This document shows positions 1 through 7,497 of a stretch of DNA of 35,686 nucleotides, one piece after another. The stretch spans positions 1 through 35,686 of the forward strand of contig CBFHNR010000024.1 of the NCBI GenBank assembly GCA_965657215.1, read 5' to 3'. Below the pieces are notes generated by a model that saw only the letters and a program-made list of their open reading frames with translations, was not told the DNA's origin and ran no database searches. Position 1 is the stretch's first letter; each line of letters opens with the position of its first letter. The DNA is from JAHEJA01 sp965657215. GTDB taxonomy: Bacteria > Pseudomonadota > Alphaproteobacteria > Rhodobacterales > Rhodobacteraceae. The position numbers and the translations under genes are program-made.

Positions 1-330
1 AAAGACGCATCTAGAATGATATCATGACTAAACATCAAGATAACAAGGGTATATGGGACATGTTTGGAACACTGAGGAATACTAGTTAGACGGATCCTCG
101 GTCCGCCATTTTAAAAACTTCAACGTCATATCAAAATCACCCCATGCCCTCTCAGGGTGTATGCCGTGATATATTGAACGTGGGGTTTGATATCTAGTGT
201 TTTGACATTTAGCTCGCACTGGCGTGTTTCAACGAGTCTCTTTATGCAATTGCCCCAATTTCTTCTTTCGACAGCGCGGCTATTTCACCCAAATCCGACA
301 TAAGTATGCCCTATATTTATTCTTCAAAAT
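1..330. other. Intergenic region, no gene recognised
   Basis: AT-rich stretch downstream of the minus-strand immunity-like pseudogene. The open frames here are short, lack a convincing ribosome binding site and resemble nothing I know. A 10-bp palindrome (atgatatcat, 16-25) is visible. No tRNA, integrase or insertion-sequence end was recognised. Confidence 0.5.
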
Positions 331-342
331 TTATTCTTCAAA
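315..342. repeat. Perfect 14-bp tandem duplication at a stop codon
   Basis: The unit atttattcttcaaa occurs twice head to tail (315-328 and 329-342). The second unit contains the TAA stop of the minus-strand gene ending at 331, so the last codons and stop have been copied once downstream. This looks like replication slippage. Confidence 0.85.
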
Positions 343-924
343 TGACTCTATTTTTGAAAATCCGCTGAGGTTTCTGGCTTCAATCGCCGCCATCAACGCG
401 TCAGAGACGCTAAAACGACTCGCTAAAAAACGATCGGCAAACACATGTCGATTTTTGATTTTTTCGCGCCGCCACACTAATTTGGGTCGTGCTGAACTAC
501 CGTAATGCGTAATTTCGCCACGTCGGACCGAGGGTTGAACATCCGATTTTTCCACTATGATCCCGTCTTCGATAAACGTCTTGAATTTATGGAGGTAATA
601 TTCGTTTTCTAATATGCGCCCGTCCTTGCAATGCAAGACCGCAGGATAATAATAGCTCTGACCTGGGTCCCATTCTTCGAGCAGATCACGAAATTCTCGA
701 TTGACAAGGATAATACCCAACGCGCCACCGCGCATAAATGCATGAAACTCTGTATGATCTGAATTTTGCCTAAATTTCAGCGGCAGCATTGATGGATCAC
801 AGCTAAACCTGGGATTATGAATTCCATCCAGAATGCGTGTACGTTCATCATCCCGAACATCCTTGGGTCCAAACCAAAGGACTTCAGACTCGTCATAAGT
901 GTCCTAATGTAATATCCAAGGCAT
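331..924 (-). pseudogene. Imm11/DUF1629-like immunity protein gene interrupted by an amber codon
   Basis: From the ATG at 924, which has a good ribosome binding site (gggaggg, 6 bases upstream), the frame reads MPWILH, then TAG at 904-906, then stays open in the same frame to 331. The whole frame would be 197 codons. The only later ATG (789) has no Shine-Dalgarno sequence and would drop 45 codons, including the well-formed stretch YDESEVLWFGPKDVR. The C-terminal part (GGALGIILVNREFRDLLEE; later RHVFADRFLASRFSVSD and LSGFSKIE) matches my recollection of the Imm11/DUF1629 family, immunity proteins of polymorphic toxin systems. I infer a recent nonsense mutation; a sequencing error or suppressed amber codon is possible. 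Family call moderate, interruption clear in the given sequence. Confidence 0.65.
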
Positions 925-1165
925 CAGCGGCCCTCCCTTTTGTCTGTGGTGCGTTGCGTTTCAATCATTGAGATCTGTTCATGCATTAGCTCAATCCCCG
1001 GCATTTGTTATGATCTGACTGATGGCTTTTTTAAATTTAAGCCTCATCATGCACTTTCTTTGATGCAGGCTGCGCCCCCATCTTTTCTAACGTCTCTGGA
1101 TCCACCAATCGTGTGGCAATTCTTAAAATTTCATGATTTGATCGTGAACGGTTTTGTCCCTGTGA
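924..1165 (-). pseudogene. Frame-shifted remnant of the gene upstream of the immunity-like gene
   Basis: Three short minus-strand frames follow one another and together read like one C-terminus. Frame one (1165-1037) includes HEILRIATRLVDPETLEKM and ends HDEA-stop. Frame two (1050-991) includes KFKKAISQIITNAG. Frame three (1004-924) includes GIELMHEQISMIE and ends in a TGA that overlaps the ATG at 924 as TGATG. Such coupling is usual in toxin-immunity operons, so this may be the tail of a lost toxin, but I recognise no toxin domain. A fourth frame (1263-1123, LLIERELILQNSVTKLDH) may be an older piece. The reconstruction is inference: short frames can look coding by chance, and base errors could mimic the shifts. 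Confidence 0.35.
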
Positions 1166-1290
1166 TCAAGTTTTGTGACACTGTTTTGTAAAATCAGCTC
1201 TCGTTCAATCAAAAGTTTATTTAAGTTAAAGGACGGAATATATAACCCAATTACAGTCACACGTTACTGATGAACATTCGCTTAAATCGC

Positions 1291-1320
1291 GACCCCACAT
1301 AGGTTTTACCATGTGGGGTC
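1291..1320 (-). terminator. Hairpin terminator downstream of the DmdA-like gene
   Basis: Perfect 10-bp inverted repeat gaccccacat / atgtggggtc with a 10-base loop, starting 6 bases beyond the stop of the minus-strand gene. The following minus-strand bases (gcgattta) are only weakly T-rich, so efficiency is uncertain. Confidence 0.65.
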
Positions 1321-1326
1321 ATTGAT

Positions 1327-2469
1327 TTAGGCCGCTGCGATTGATTTTTTGGGGTCAAAAAACGGGCGGTTGGTGATTTTGGCAGGGGTTGGACCAGATT
1401 GGGTCACGACCTCGACCTCTGCGCCGATAACCGCGTGATCGGCCTCGACCATTGCCAAGGCTATGTTTTGCTTTAGGCGCGGTGAATAAACGGCGGAGGT
1501 GACTTTGCCGATGCTGTGTCCTTCACGGTTGATGTCCCAGAACGTCGTGTTCGGACCCGTCAAAGGATCAGCGTCAAGGATCAGGCCAATTTGCTTGCGC
1601 TTTGGGCCGTCTTCTTTGATGTGACGTAGCGCCGATTTGCCGATGAAATCAGCCTCCATCTCAAGATCAACCAAGCGATCCAAGCCCAGTTCATAGGGGT
1701 TTGTGTGAATATCCGCATCCGCATGATAGGACAGCATGCCCCCTTCGATACGGCGGATCGACGACGTATGCCCAGGCTTTAGACCAAATTCCATCCCCGC
1801 GGCCATTATGGTTTCCCAGAGCTTGTCGCCCTGCGAACCGTCCCGCAAATAGATTTCATAGCCCAATTCGCTCGACCATCCTGTGCGCGACACGACCAAG
1901 GGAATTCCATCAAGCTCCAGTTCACGGAGCCAATAGTATTTCAAATCCATGATGTCATCGCCAAACAAGGCGCGCATCACTTCGCCTGATTTCGGCCCCT
2001 GAAGCTGAAGCGGCGATACATCTGGTTCGGTGATTTTAACATCCATGCCAGAATGCACAGCAACCCCCTGCGCCCAGAGCAACACATCACTATCCGCAAG
2101 CGATATCCAGAAATGGTTTTCCGCCAAACGGAGCAAAATGGGATCGTTCAGGATGCCGCCATCTGCATTGGTGATGAGGATATACTTGCACTGCCCCACC
2201 GCCATCTTGGACAAATTACGCGGCGTGAGCATTTGCACGAACTTGGCCGCATCTGGGCCCGTGATTTCCACCTGACGTTCAACCGCAACATCACAAAGGA
2301 TCGCGTCATTCACGAGGTTCCAAAAATTCTGTTCTGGATCGCCAAAGTCGCGTGGAATATACATGTGGTTGTAAACAGAAAACCCCTGCGCGCCCCAACG
2401 TACGGTGGCGTCGAAATAGGGTGACTTGCGGATTTGCGTGCCAAATCCAAAATCTTTATCCAGTGTCAT
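1327..2469 (-). CDS. DmdA-like GcvT-family tetrahydrofolate-dependent methyltransferase
   Basis: 380 residues, the length of the aminomethyltransferase/DMSP demethylase family. N-terminal features typical of the DmdA branch are visible: VYNHMYIP near residue 33, DVAVERQVEITGPDA near 60-74, LNDPILLRLAENHFWISLADSD near 107-128, and LQLQGPKSGEVM. The C-terminal barrel region includes VYSPRLKQNIALAMVEADH. DmdA moves a methyl group from dimethylsulfoniopropionate to tetrahydrofolate. Authentic DmdA, as I recall it, has GWSKQGG in the substrate region; here the same place reads GWSSELGYEIYL, nearer to generic GcvT. It may therefore be a paralogue acting on another methylated compound. The gene stands alone with its own terminator and no gcvH, gcvP or dmdB/C/D neighbours. 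Family assignment firm, substrate open. Confidence 0.8.
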   Translation of the reverse strand: MTLDKDFGFGTQIRKSPYFDATVRWGAQGFSVYNHMYIPRDFGDPEQNFWNLVNDAILCDVAVERQVEITGPDAAKFVQMLTPRNLSKMAVGQCKYILITNADGGILNDPILLRLAENHFWISLADSDVLLWAQGVAVHSGMDVKITEPDVSPLQLQGPKSGEVMRALFGDDIMDLKYYWLRELELDGIPLVVSRTGWSSELGYEIYLRDGSQGDKLWETIMAAGMEFGLKPGHTSSIRRIEGGMLSYHADADIHTNPYELGLDRLVDLEMEADFIGKSALRHIKEDGPKRKQIGLILDADPLTGPNTTFWDINREGHSIGKVTSAVYSPRLKQNIALAMVEADHAVIGAEVEVVTQSGPTPAKITNRPFFDPKKSIAAA

Positions 2470-2817
2470 TCTTTATCCATCCTTAAACAAGCAGCCGTTA
2501 CGTGAGATCGCTGTGTCTTGGGCCATGTAAATCGACATGAGCCAAAGAACAGAGACATTCCAAAATTTCCTTATAGAAAACTCAGATTGCACCGCGCTCT
2601 TATTGCGACACTTGGATGTGCTTTGCAGACATAATGAGTGTCAGGCTGGGGCGGTTTGGAAAAGGTCAAAAACGATTATGTATCGAACACTAGACGTCTG
2701 AACCCAGACCTTGGTAATGCGCCAAAGTAACATCGGTAGCGCGGAACTATATTGCCGTTAACCGCACCCGTTCAGTTCTCGCCGCGACAGCGAAGCTTTG
2801 GGTGGTGATGGGCCGCT
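2470..2817. other. Intergenic region, no gene recognised
   Basis: About 350 bases between the DmdA-like gene and the next small minus-strand gene. It must contain the promoter of the DmdA-like gene, but I could not pick a convincing -35/-10 pair. No coding frame, RNA gene or repeat was recognised. Confidence 0.5.
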
Positions 2818-3075
2818 CTAGCCTCCCCCCGTTTGTCGAGCAATTCTTATTGCATTATCAGCAGCACCCCAAGTTCCTTGGAAGTATGCATCGTATTCAT
2901 CGCCGTCTTTGTAAATAGGTTCACTACCTAATGCATCCCAATCTCCCTTCACGACATCTCCTGTTTGGAATTCACCTTCACTTCCTAGAAGTTCAATGAC
3001 TGTAAAGCCATCATCATGCTGAATTACGATCATTCCCTTGTTTCGTGAAACAAAAACAACTTGCCCTCGGTACAT
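2818..3075 (-). CDS. Small conserved-looking hypothetical protein
   Basis: 85 residues, no signal peptide or membrane segment. The start is supported by aggag 7 bases upstream of the ATG. The sequence opens MYRGQVVFVSRNKGMIVIQHDDGFTVIELLG in two pieces (MYRGQVVFVSRNKG and MIVIQHDDGFTVIELLG), alternating strand-forming and turn residues as in a small beta-barrel, followed by GDVVKGDWDALG and YDAYFQGTWG. The first half hints at an OB- or cold-shock-like fold, but nucleic-acid-binding residues are not obvious. I believe similar orphan proteins occur in scattered proteobacteria, often in accessory DNA; I cannot name a function. It is isolated, with noncoding DNA on both sides. Confidence 0.65.
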   Translation of the reverse strand: MYRGQVVFVSRNKGMIVIQHDDGFTVIELLGSEGEFQTGDVVKGDWDALGSEPIYKDGDEYDAYFQGTWGAADNAIRIARQTGGG

Positions 3076-3378
3076 CCCATTTCTCCTGCTAAAAGTGATT
3101 TTCTCAAAGTCTGCACTACAAACATACCAGAACCAACTCTGTAAACACGACAGAAGACATAAATACTTTGAAAATCTTTTGAACTTTTACTGTAGCCGCA
3201 GGTTAAGCAAGCCGTCTTGTCAGCAAATTGGAAATGCTACACTCGCACTGCCTGAGGTGCCGCCTTTTACTTTCCAAAATCTTGCGATGCGCACGAACAG
3301 CAGCTAACCGGCGTGCGACTGCAGTATTTCGTATGCCAGTCCAACGTTAGCAAAGGGCCGATTGCCCTCGCAGCGTTC
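3076..3378. other. Intergenic region between two orphan genes
   Basis: About 300 bases with no convincing coding frame. The only structured element I see is the nested inverted repeat at 3303-3351, listed separately. Confidence 0.45.
3303..3351. repeat. Nested imperfect inverted repeat, loosely attC-like
   Basis: Outer arms gctaac (3303-3308) and gttagc (3346-3351) enclose inner arms gactg (3317-3321) and cagtc (3337-3341), with unequal spacers of 8 and 4 bases and a 15-base loop. Two nested pairs of arms, with GTTA in the outer arm, placed just beyond the 3' end of a small orphan gene, recall integron attC sites. The outer arm is not a clean GTTRRRY, so this is a weak resemblance only. Confidence 0.25.
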
Positions 3379-3804
3379 TCATCTTTCACCATTGATGAAC
3401 TTCTTCAATTGAACAAACGTGGAGAGAAGATGCTCCGATCCATTTACAAGTCGGAAATCGCCGTCTCGGCGTCGTTGAAGACAGTCTGAGAATCGGGAAT
3501 GCCATTCTTGATCATCGGTGATCATCGGACTGTTTTCCCTACCAGAAAATTGGTCAGTCGTAACATCAATGATGATGCCATCTTTTTCCAGCCAAGCATG
3601 CGACGAGTCCTCTTCTCCACTCCAGCCGAAGACGTACGCAAATTCACCAAAGCCTTCATCTTTCAGATACGCCGCCAAAAGCTCGGAAGAGTCACCGCAA
3701 CATCCGCGAGGAAAGCTCTCAAATGGTAATCCGAATTGCTCATGGCACTGTTCCATTGCTCGTCTAAAGTGTCGGACCGCTTTTTGGATGTCATTTATGT
3801 TCAT
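3379..3804 (-). CDS. Hypothetical protein with a papain/transglutaminase-like Cys-His-Asp pattern
   Basis: 141 residues from the ATG at 3804. A longer frame reaches 3879, but its first 25 residues look non-coding and MNINDIQKAVRHF gives a natural amphipathic start; neither start has a clear ribosome binding site. The middle contains GCCGDSSELLAAYL (Cys35/Cys36), SHAWLEKDG (His69) and IIIDVTTDQF (Asp80). A Cys at a helix start, then His and Asp on strands, is the catalytic order of papain-fold and transglutaminase-like enzymes. No signal peptide is present. The pattern suggests a small cytosolic cysteine peptidase or amidase, perhaps an accessory effector or toxin-like enzyme, but this is inferred from three motifs. 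It lies alone in accessory DNA upstream of yidC. Confidence 0.65.
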   Translation of the reverse strand: MNINDIQKAVRHFRRAMEQCHEQFGLPFESFPRGCCGDSSELLAAYLKDEGFGEFAYVFGWSGEEDSSHAWLEKDGIIIDVTTDQFSGRENSPMITDDQEWHSRFSDCLQRRRDGDFRLVNGSEHLLSTFVQLKKFINGER

Positions 3805-4194
3805 AAAGAACAGATACCTATAAATTTGGGAGAATGTCAGCTTTATTCCGCTGCACTGCAACGTTAATAGCCAAGACAATGACGGCTAAGGACCGCGAGC
3901 GACACGCTGTCTTTTCCGCGTGTGCAGAATACTGCAGGACGGCATTTGGCAAACTAGGCTCTTTCCAAACCTTAGCTGCAGTGATCATAAAAAATCGCTG
4001 ACGCTCACTACTCAGTTTTCAAAATTCTACATCAAAAACGGCCAACCATAGTCAGACTCCAATGTTTTCGGCCTTGGATTCAAAATATCTTGGCCTTTTC
4101 CCTTTTTCATGTCGAAAAAAATCACTATGTCCCCTTGACGTTCAGCGCGTGTGTCTGTTGAACCAACCCAAGTTAAAACATAGGTGGGCCTCTC
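3805..4194. other. Intergenic region upstream of yidC
   Basis: About 390 bases without a convincing gene. It marks the border between accessory DNA and the yidC operon and should carry the yidC promoter; ttgacg at 4135-4140 is a possible -35 box but has no clear -10 partner. rnpA, rpmH and yidD, which commonly precede yidC, are absent. Confidence 0.45.
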
Positions 4195-5985
4195 ATGGAC
4201 GAACAGAATAGAAATCTCATTCTCGCTTCAGTATTGAGCTTTATTGTGATTATTGTGTGGTTCGTCATGTTCCCACCACCCGAGCCGCCCGTTACGGATA
4301 CAGCCGCGGATTCAACGGTTCAGGCCTCGACACCCGCAACCCTTCCTGCAGCGGGCGAGGTGCAAACAGCCGACGTCAGTGATATTGCCGATGTGCCCCG
4401 CATTGCCATTGACACACCACGCGTCTCTGGGTCGATTTCCTTGGCTGGTGGTCGCTTGGACGAATTGTTCCTCAAAGACTACCGTGTCGAATTAGATGCA
4501 GCCTCTGATCAGGTTCAGCTGTTGCGCCCAATTGGCGAGATGGATGCCTATTACGCCGCTTACGGATGGATCGCCGCCTCTGGTGCAAGTGCGGATCAGG
4601 TTCCCACACCTGACACAATTTGGTCCCTCGAAGGGGATGCGACACTGGGGGTCGATAGCCCTGTGACGTTGATCTGGGATAACGGTGCGGGCCTCGTTTT
4701 CCGTCGTACGATTTCGATTGATGAAAACTATATGTTCAAAATCGATCAAAACGTGAGCAACACCTCAGGCAGCGATGTCGAACTGCGTCCTTATGGTCTA
4801 ATCCGTCGTCATGGCGAGCCCTCAACGCTTGAAAATTTCTTCATCCTGCACGAAGGCTTGATCAGCAAAGCTGATGGTGAATTGGTCGAAGATAAATACA
4901 AAGCCCTTCGCGGATACGACTTTGATGATCGTGAAAACGCCCTCGCCGTGCGGACCGAAGTCGAAGAAAACGGCTGGATCGGATTTACAGACCATTTCTG
5001 GATGACGACCTTGATCCCCTCTACTGGCGAGCGGTTTAGAACCACGGCGAAATATTACGAAAAGCAAGACATCTATCAATCCGAAGTTGTCATGGCGCGT
5101 CAAGTCATCCCGTCAGGCACACAAACAACAGTCACGTCACAATTCTTTGCAGGGGCAAAGGAATGGGACACTATCCGCAACTACGAAAAAGCGGGCGTTG
5201 TCGGGTTCTTGGATAGTATTGACTGGGGTTGGTTCTTTTTCATCACGAAACCAATGTTCGCTGTCCTCCATTGGTTGAATGTTTGGATTGGGAATATGGG
5301 CTGGGCGATTATCGGCCTGACGCTCCTGATCAAAGCCGCCTTGTTCCCGCTGGCCTATAAATCCTATGTCTCGATGGCCAAGATGAAAGAGCTGCAGCCA
5401 GAAATGGCCAAGCTCAAAGAGCGCTGCGGTGACGATCGCCAACGCTTGCAAAAAGAAACGATGGAGCTTTATAAAAAGGAAAAGGTGAACCCTGCTGCGG
5501 GTTGTTTGCCGATCCTTCTGCAAATTCCGATCTTCTTCTCGCTCTACAAAGTGATCTTTGTGACGCTAGAATTACGACATGCCCCATGGATCGGTTGGAT
5601 CAAAGACCTCAGCGCGCCTGACCCCTCTTCAATCCTGAACCTATTTGGCTTATTCAGCTATGCTACACCAGGCCCAGAATCGATTTTCTCAATCGTCTCT
5701 CTTGGTATTTTGCCGATCTTGTTGGGTATCTCAATGTGGCTTCAGCAAAAGCTAAACCCAGCGCCCACAGACGCAACACAAGCCATGATCTTTGCATGGA
5801 TGCCATGGGTCTTTATGTTCATGCTCGGTACATTTGCGAGTGGTTTGGTGATCTACTGGATTGCAAACAACATGATCACCTTTAGCCAACAGTACATCAT
5901 CATGCGGACCCAAGGGTACAAGCCAGACGTTTTTGGAAACATTATCGCAAGCTTTAAACGCAAAGATACCCCGAGCGCCAAGTAA
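4195..5985 (+). CDS. yidC: Membrane protein insertase YidC
   Basis: 596 residues, normal for a Gram-negative YidC. It inserts and folds inner-membrane proteins, alone or with SecYEG. The N-terminus (MDEQNRNLILASVLSFIVII) gives the first membrane helix, followed by a Pro/Ala-rich linker and the large periplasmic beta domain to about residue 330. The conserved C-terminal insertase core contains GLTLLIKAALFPLAYKS, then MKELQPEMAKLKER and KVNPAAGCLPILLQIPIFF. The positive residue in the hydrophilic groove is Lys here (LLIKAALFPL) where E. coli has Arg. The ATG follows aggtggg. The stop overlaps the next gene as TAATG, so the two are coupled. Confidence 0.97.
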   Translation: MDEQNRNLILASVLSFIVIIVWFVMFPPPEPPVTDTAADSTVQASTPATLPAAGEVQTADVSDIADVPRIAIDTPRVSGSISLAGGRLDELFLKDYRVELDAASDQVQLLRPIGEMDAYYAAYGWIAASGASADQVPTPDTIWSLEGDATLGVDSPVTLIWDNGAGLVFRRTISIDENYMFKIDQNVSNTSGSDVELRPYGLIRRHGEPSTLENFFILHEGLISKADGELVEDKYKALRGYDFDDRENALAVRTEVEENGWIGFTDHFWMTTLIPSTGERFRTTAKYYEKQDIYQSEVVMARQVIPSGTQTTVTSQFFAGAKEWDTIRNYEKAGVVGFLDSIDWGWFFFITKPMFAVLHWLNVWIGNMGWAIIGLTLLIKAALFPLAYKSYVSMAKMKELQPEMAKLKERCGDDRQRLQKETMELYKKEKVNPAAGCLPILLQIPIFFSLYKVIFVTLELRHAPWIGWIKDLSAPDPSSILNLFGLFSYATPGPESIFSIVSLGILPILLGISMWLQQKLNPAPTDATQAMIFAWMPWVFMFMLGTFASGLVIYWIANNMITFSQQYIIMRTQGYKPDVFGNIIASFKRKDTPSAK

Positions 5986-6725
5986 TGGCACATATCGCTG
6001 AAATATGGCGCTATCCAATAAAATCTCATGGCCGCGACTCTGTTGATCAGATCGCGGTCACTGCGCAAGACACCCTCCCTTGGGATCGTGCTTGGGCCGT
6101 CGTTCATGACGCCTCAAACGTCGATGGATCAAATTGGGCTCCTTGCAATAACTTCTCAATTGGGTCAAAAGCCCCAAAATTGATGGCGATCAATGCATCT
6201 TGGGACGAAGCCTCTCACAAACTGACCCTGACCCATCCCGATTTAGCGAGCATCACAATTGATCCCGACACGGACCAAGACGCCTTCATGAATTGGGCCG
6301 CACCGCTGGTTCCTGAAAATCGAGCACAATCCGTCCGTCTCGTGCGTGCCCAGTCTCGTGGAATGACGGATACCGATTATCCATCCATCAGTATCGGCAA
6401 CCTCGCCTCTCACAAGGATGTCTGCGACAGACTTGGTCAGGACATATCGATAAACCGCTGGCGCGGAAATTTCTGGATTGAGGGCTTAGAGCCTTGGCAA
6501 GAATTTGACTGGATCGGGCACACTGTTCGCATTGGGTCTGTGCAGTTCAAAATCACTGAGCCCGTCGAACGGTGTATGGCAACGACAGCAAACCCTGAAA
6601 CAGGGGTCCGCGATGTCGACACTCTCAAGGCCCTAAATGACATGGGCCATCAAAATTTCAACGTCTATGCGATTGCCCAAACAAGCGGTGTCATCAAACT
6701 AGGCGATACACTCGAGGTTATGTAA
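5985..6725 (+). CDS. MOSC domain-containing protein
   Basis: 246 residues. The N-terminal beta-barrel region starts AEIWRYPIKSHGRDSV, the usual opening of MOSC_N proteins, and the C-terminal MOSC core has the conserved cysteine in EPVERCMATTANPETG. MOSC domains are related to the molybdenum-cofactor sulfurase C-terminus and the mARC/YcbX reductases, and bind molybdenum cofactor through this cysteine. Which substrate it reduces or sulfurates cannot be read from the sequence. It overlaps yidC and the next gene by one base each (TAATG), so the three are translated from one message. Confidence 0.85.
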   Translation: MAHIAEIWRYPIKSHGRDSVDQIAVTAQDTLPWDRAWAVVHDASNVDGSNWAPCNNFSIGSKAPKLMAINASWDEASHKLTLTHPDLASITIDPDTDQDAFMNWAAPLVPENRAQSVRLVRAQSRGMTDTDYPSISIGNLASHKDVCDRLGQDISINRWRGNFWIEGLEPWQEFDWIGHTVRIGSVQFKITEPVERCMATTANPETGVRDVDTLKALNDMGHQNFNVYAIAQTSGVIKLGDTLEVM

Positions 6726-7375
6726 TGCAACTCCCCTTCCCGCTCGCACAAGACCCAGATGATTTCTCCCGCGAAAAGGGACGCCTGCTCTTTGCTGGCG
6801 AAACTGATTTCGTCAAAGGCGTTGTTGCAATGTCTGGGCTCCCGCCAGCGGACCGTTTGGAAATCTGCTTTGCAGGTCGCTCAAACGTGGGCAAATCTAG
6901 CTTGATCAACGCACTCACGGGACGCAAAGGTCTGGCGAGGGCTTCAAACACACCCGGCCGCACCCAAGAGATCAATTTTTTCACAGCTGGTGAAACGCAC
7001 TACCTCGTTGACTTGCCAGGATATGGCTATGCGAATGCCCCTCTTCCAATCGTTGAAAAATGGCAAAAGCTGTTAAAGCAATATCTCTCAGGACGCCAAT
7101 CTCTGCGTCGGGCTTTCGTGTTGATCGACACGCGCCACGGTGTCAAAAAGGTCGATGATGAAATCATGTCCCTTCTCGATAGCGCGGCGGTCACTTTCCA
7201 GGTCGTCATGACCAAAGCCGACAAAGTCAAAACCGGAGAGCGCGACCAAATTTTAGATCAGGTCCGCAAAGCCCTCTCAAAACACCCCGCCGCTTACCCC
7301 GAACTTATTTTGACATCATCGGAAAAAGGCGATGGCATTGAAACCTTACGGGCAACCATAGCGACGCTGGTTTAA
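6725..7375 (+). CDS. yihA: Ribosome biogenesis GTPase YihA/YsxC (EngB)
   Basis: 216 residues, as usual for the family. GTPase motifs are all visible: G1 GRSNVGKSS (51-59), switch region SNTPGRTQEINFF, G3 DLPGYG (96-101) and G4 TKAD (163-166). The protein assists late assembly of the large ribosomal subunit and is essential in many bacteria. It is the third gene of the yidC operon, starting inside a TAATG overlap. A short hairpin-rich gap separates it from argB. Confidence 0.96.
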   Translation: MQLPFPLAQDPDDFSREKGRLLFAGETDFVKGVVAMSGLPPADRLEICFAGRSNVGKSSLINALTGRKGLARASNTPGRTQEINFFTAGETHYLVDLPGYGYANAPLPIVEKWQKLLKQYLSGRQSLRRAFVLIDTRHGVKKVDDEIMSLLDSAAVTFQVVMTKADKVKTGERDQILDQVRKALSKHPAAYPELILTSSEKGDGIETLRATIATLV

Positions 7376-7380
7376 CTGGG

Positions 7381-7432
7381 TCGGCCTCTCCCTCGCTTCC
7401 TTCCCCCCTTGGGGAAGGCCAGGATGGGGGTC
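7381..7432. repeat. Palindromic intergenic element between yihA and argB
   Basis: Core hairpin ccttcccc (7399-7406), loop cctt, ggggaagg (7411-7418), extended by C-rich (7386-7394) and G-rich (7420-7430) flanks. It resembles the C-rich/G-rich palindromes scattered between genes in many alphaproteobacteria. It could also weaken readthrough into argB, but no T-run follows. Confidence 0.5.
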
Positions 7433-7497
7433 AGGTAAAGCTTGCGCTCTTGCGCACAATAAGAGAACACTATCCCAATCTGCTAGGGATCAATAGG

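Noticed and set aside
60..130. tRNA-like 3' end (ggatcctcggtccgcca)
   Set aside because: No matching acceptor arm, anticodon arm or T-loop consensus upstream.
224..505. 93-codon plus-strand frame
   Set aside because: It overlaps the immunity-like gene antisense, has no ribosome binding site and no recognisable protein character.
940..1191. 83-codon plus-strand frame
   Set aside because: No ribosome binding site, low-complexity composition; the minus strand gives the more plausible remnant.
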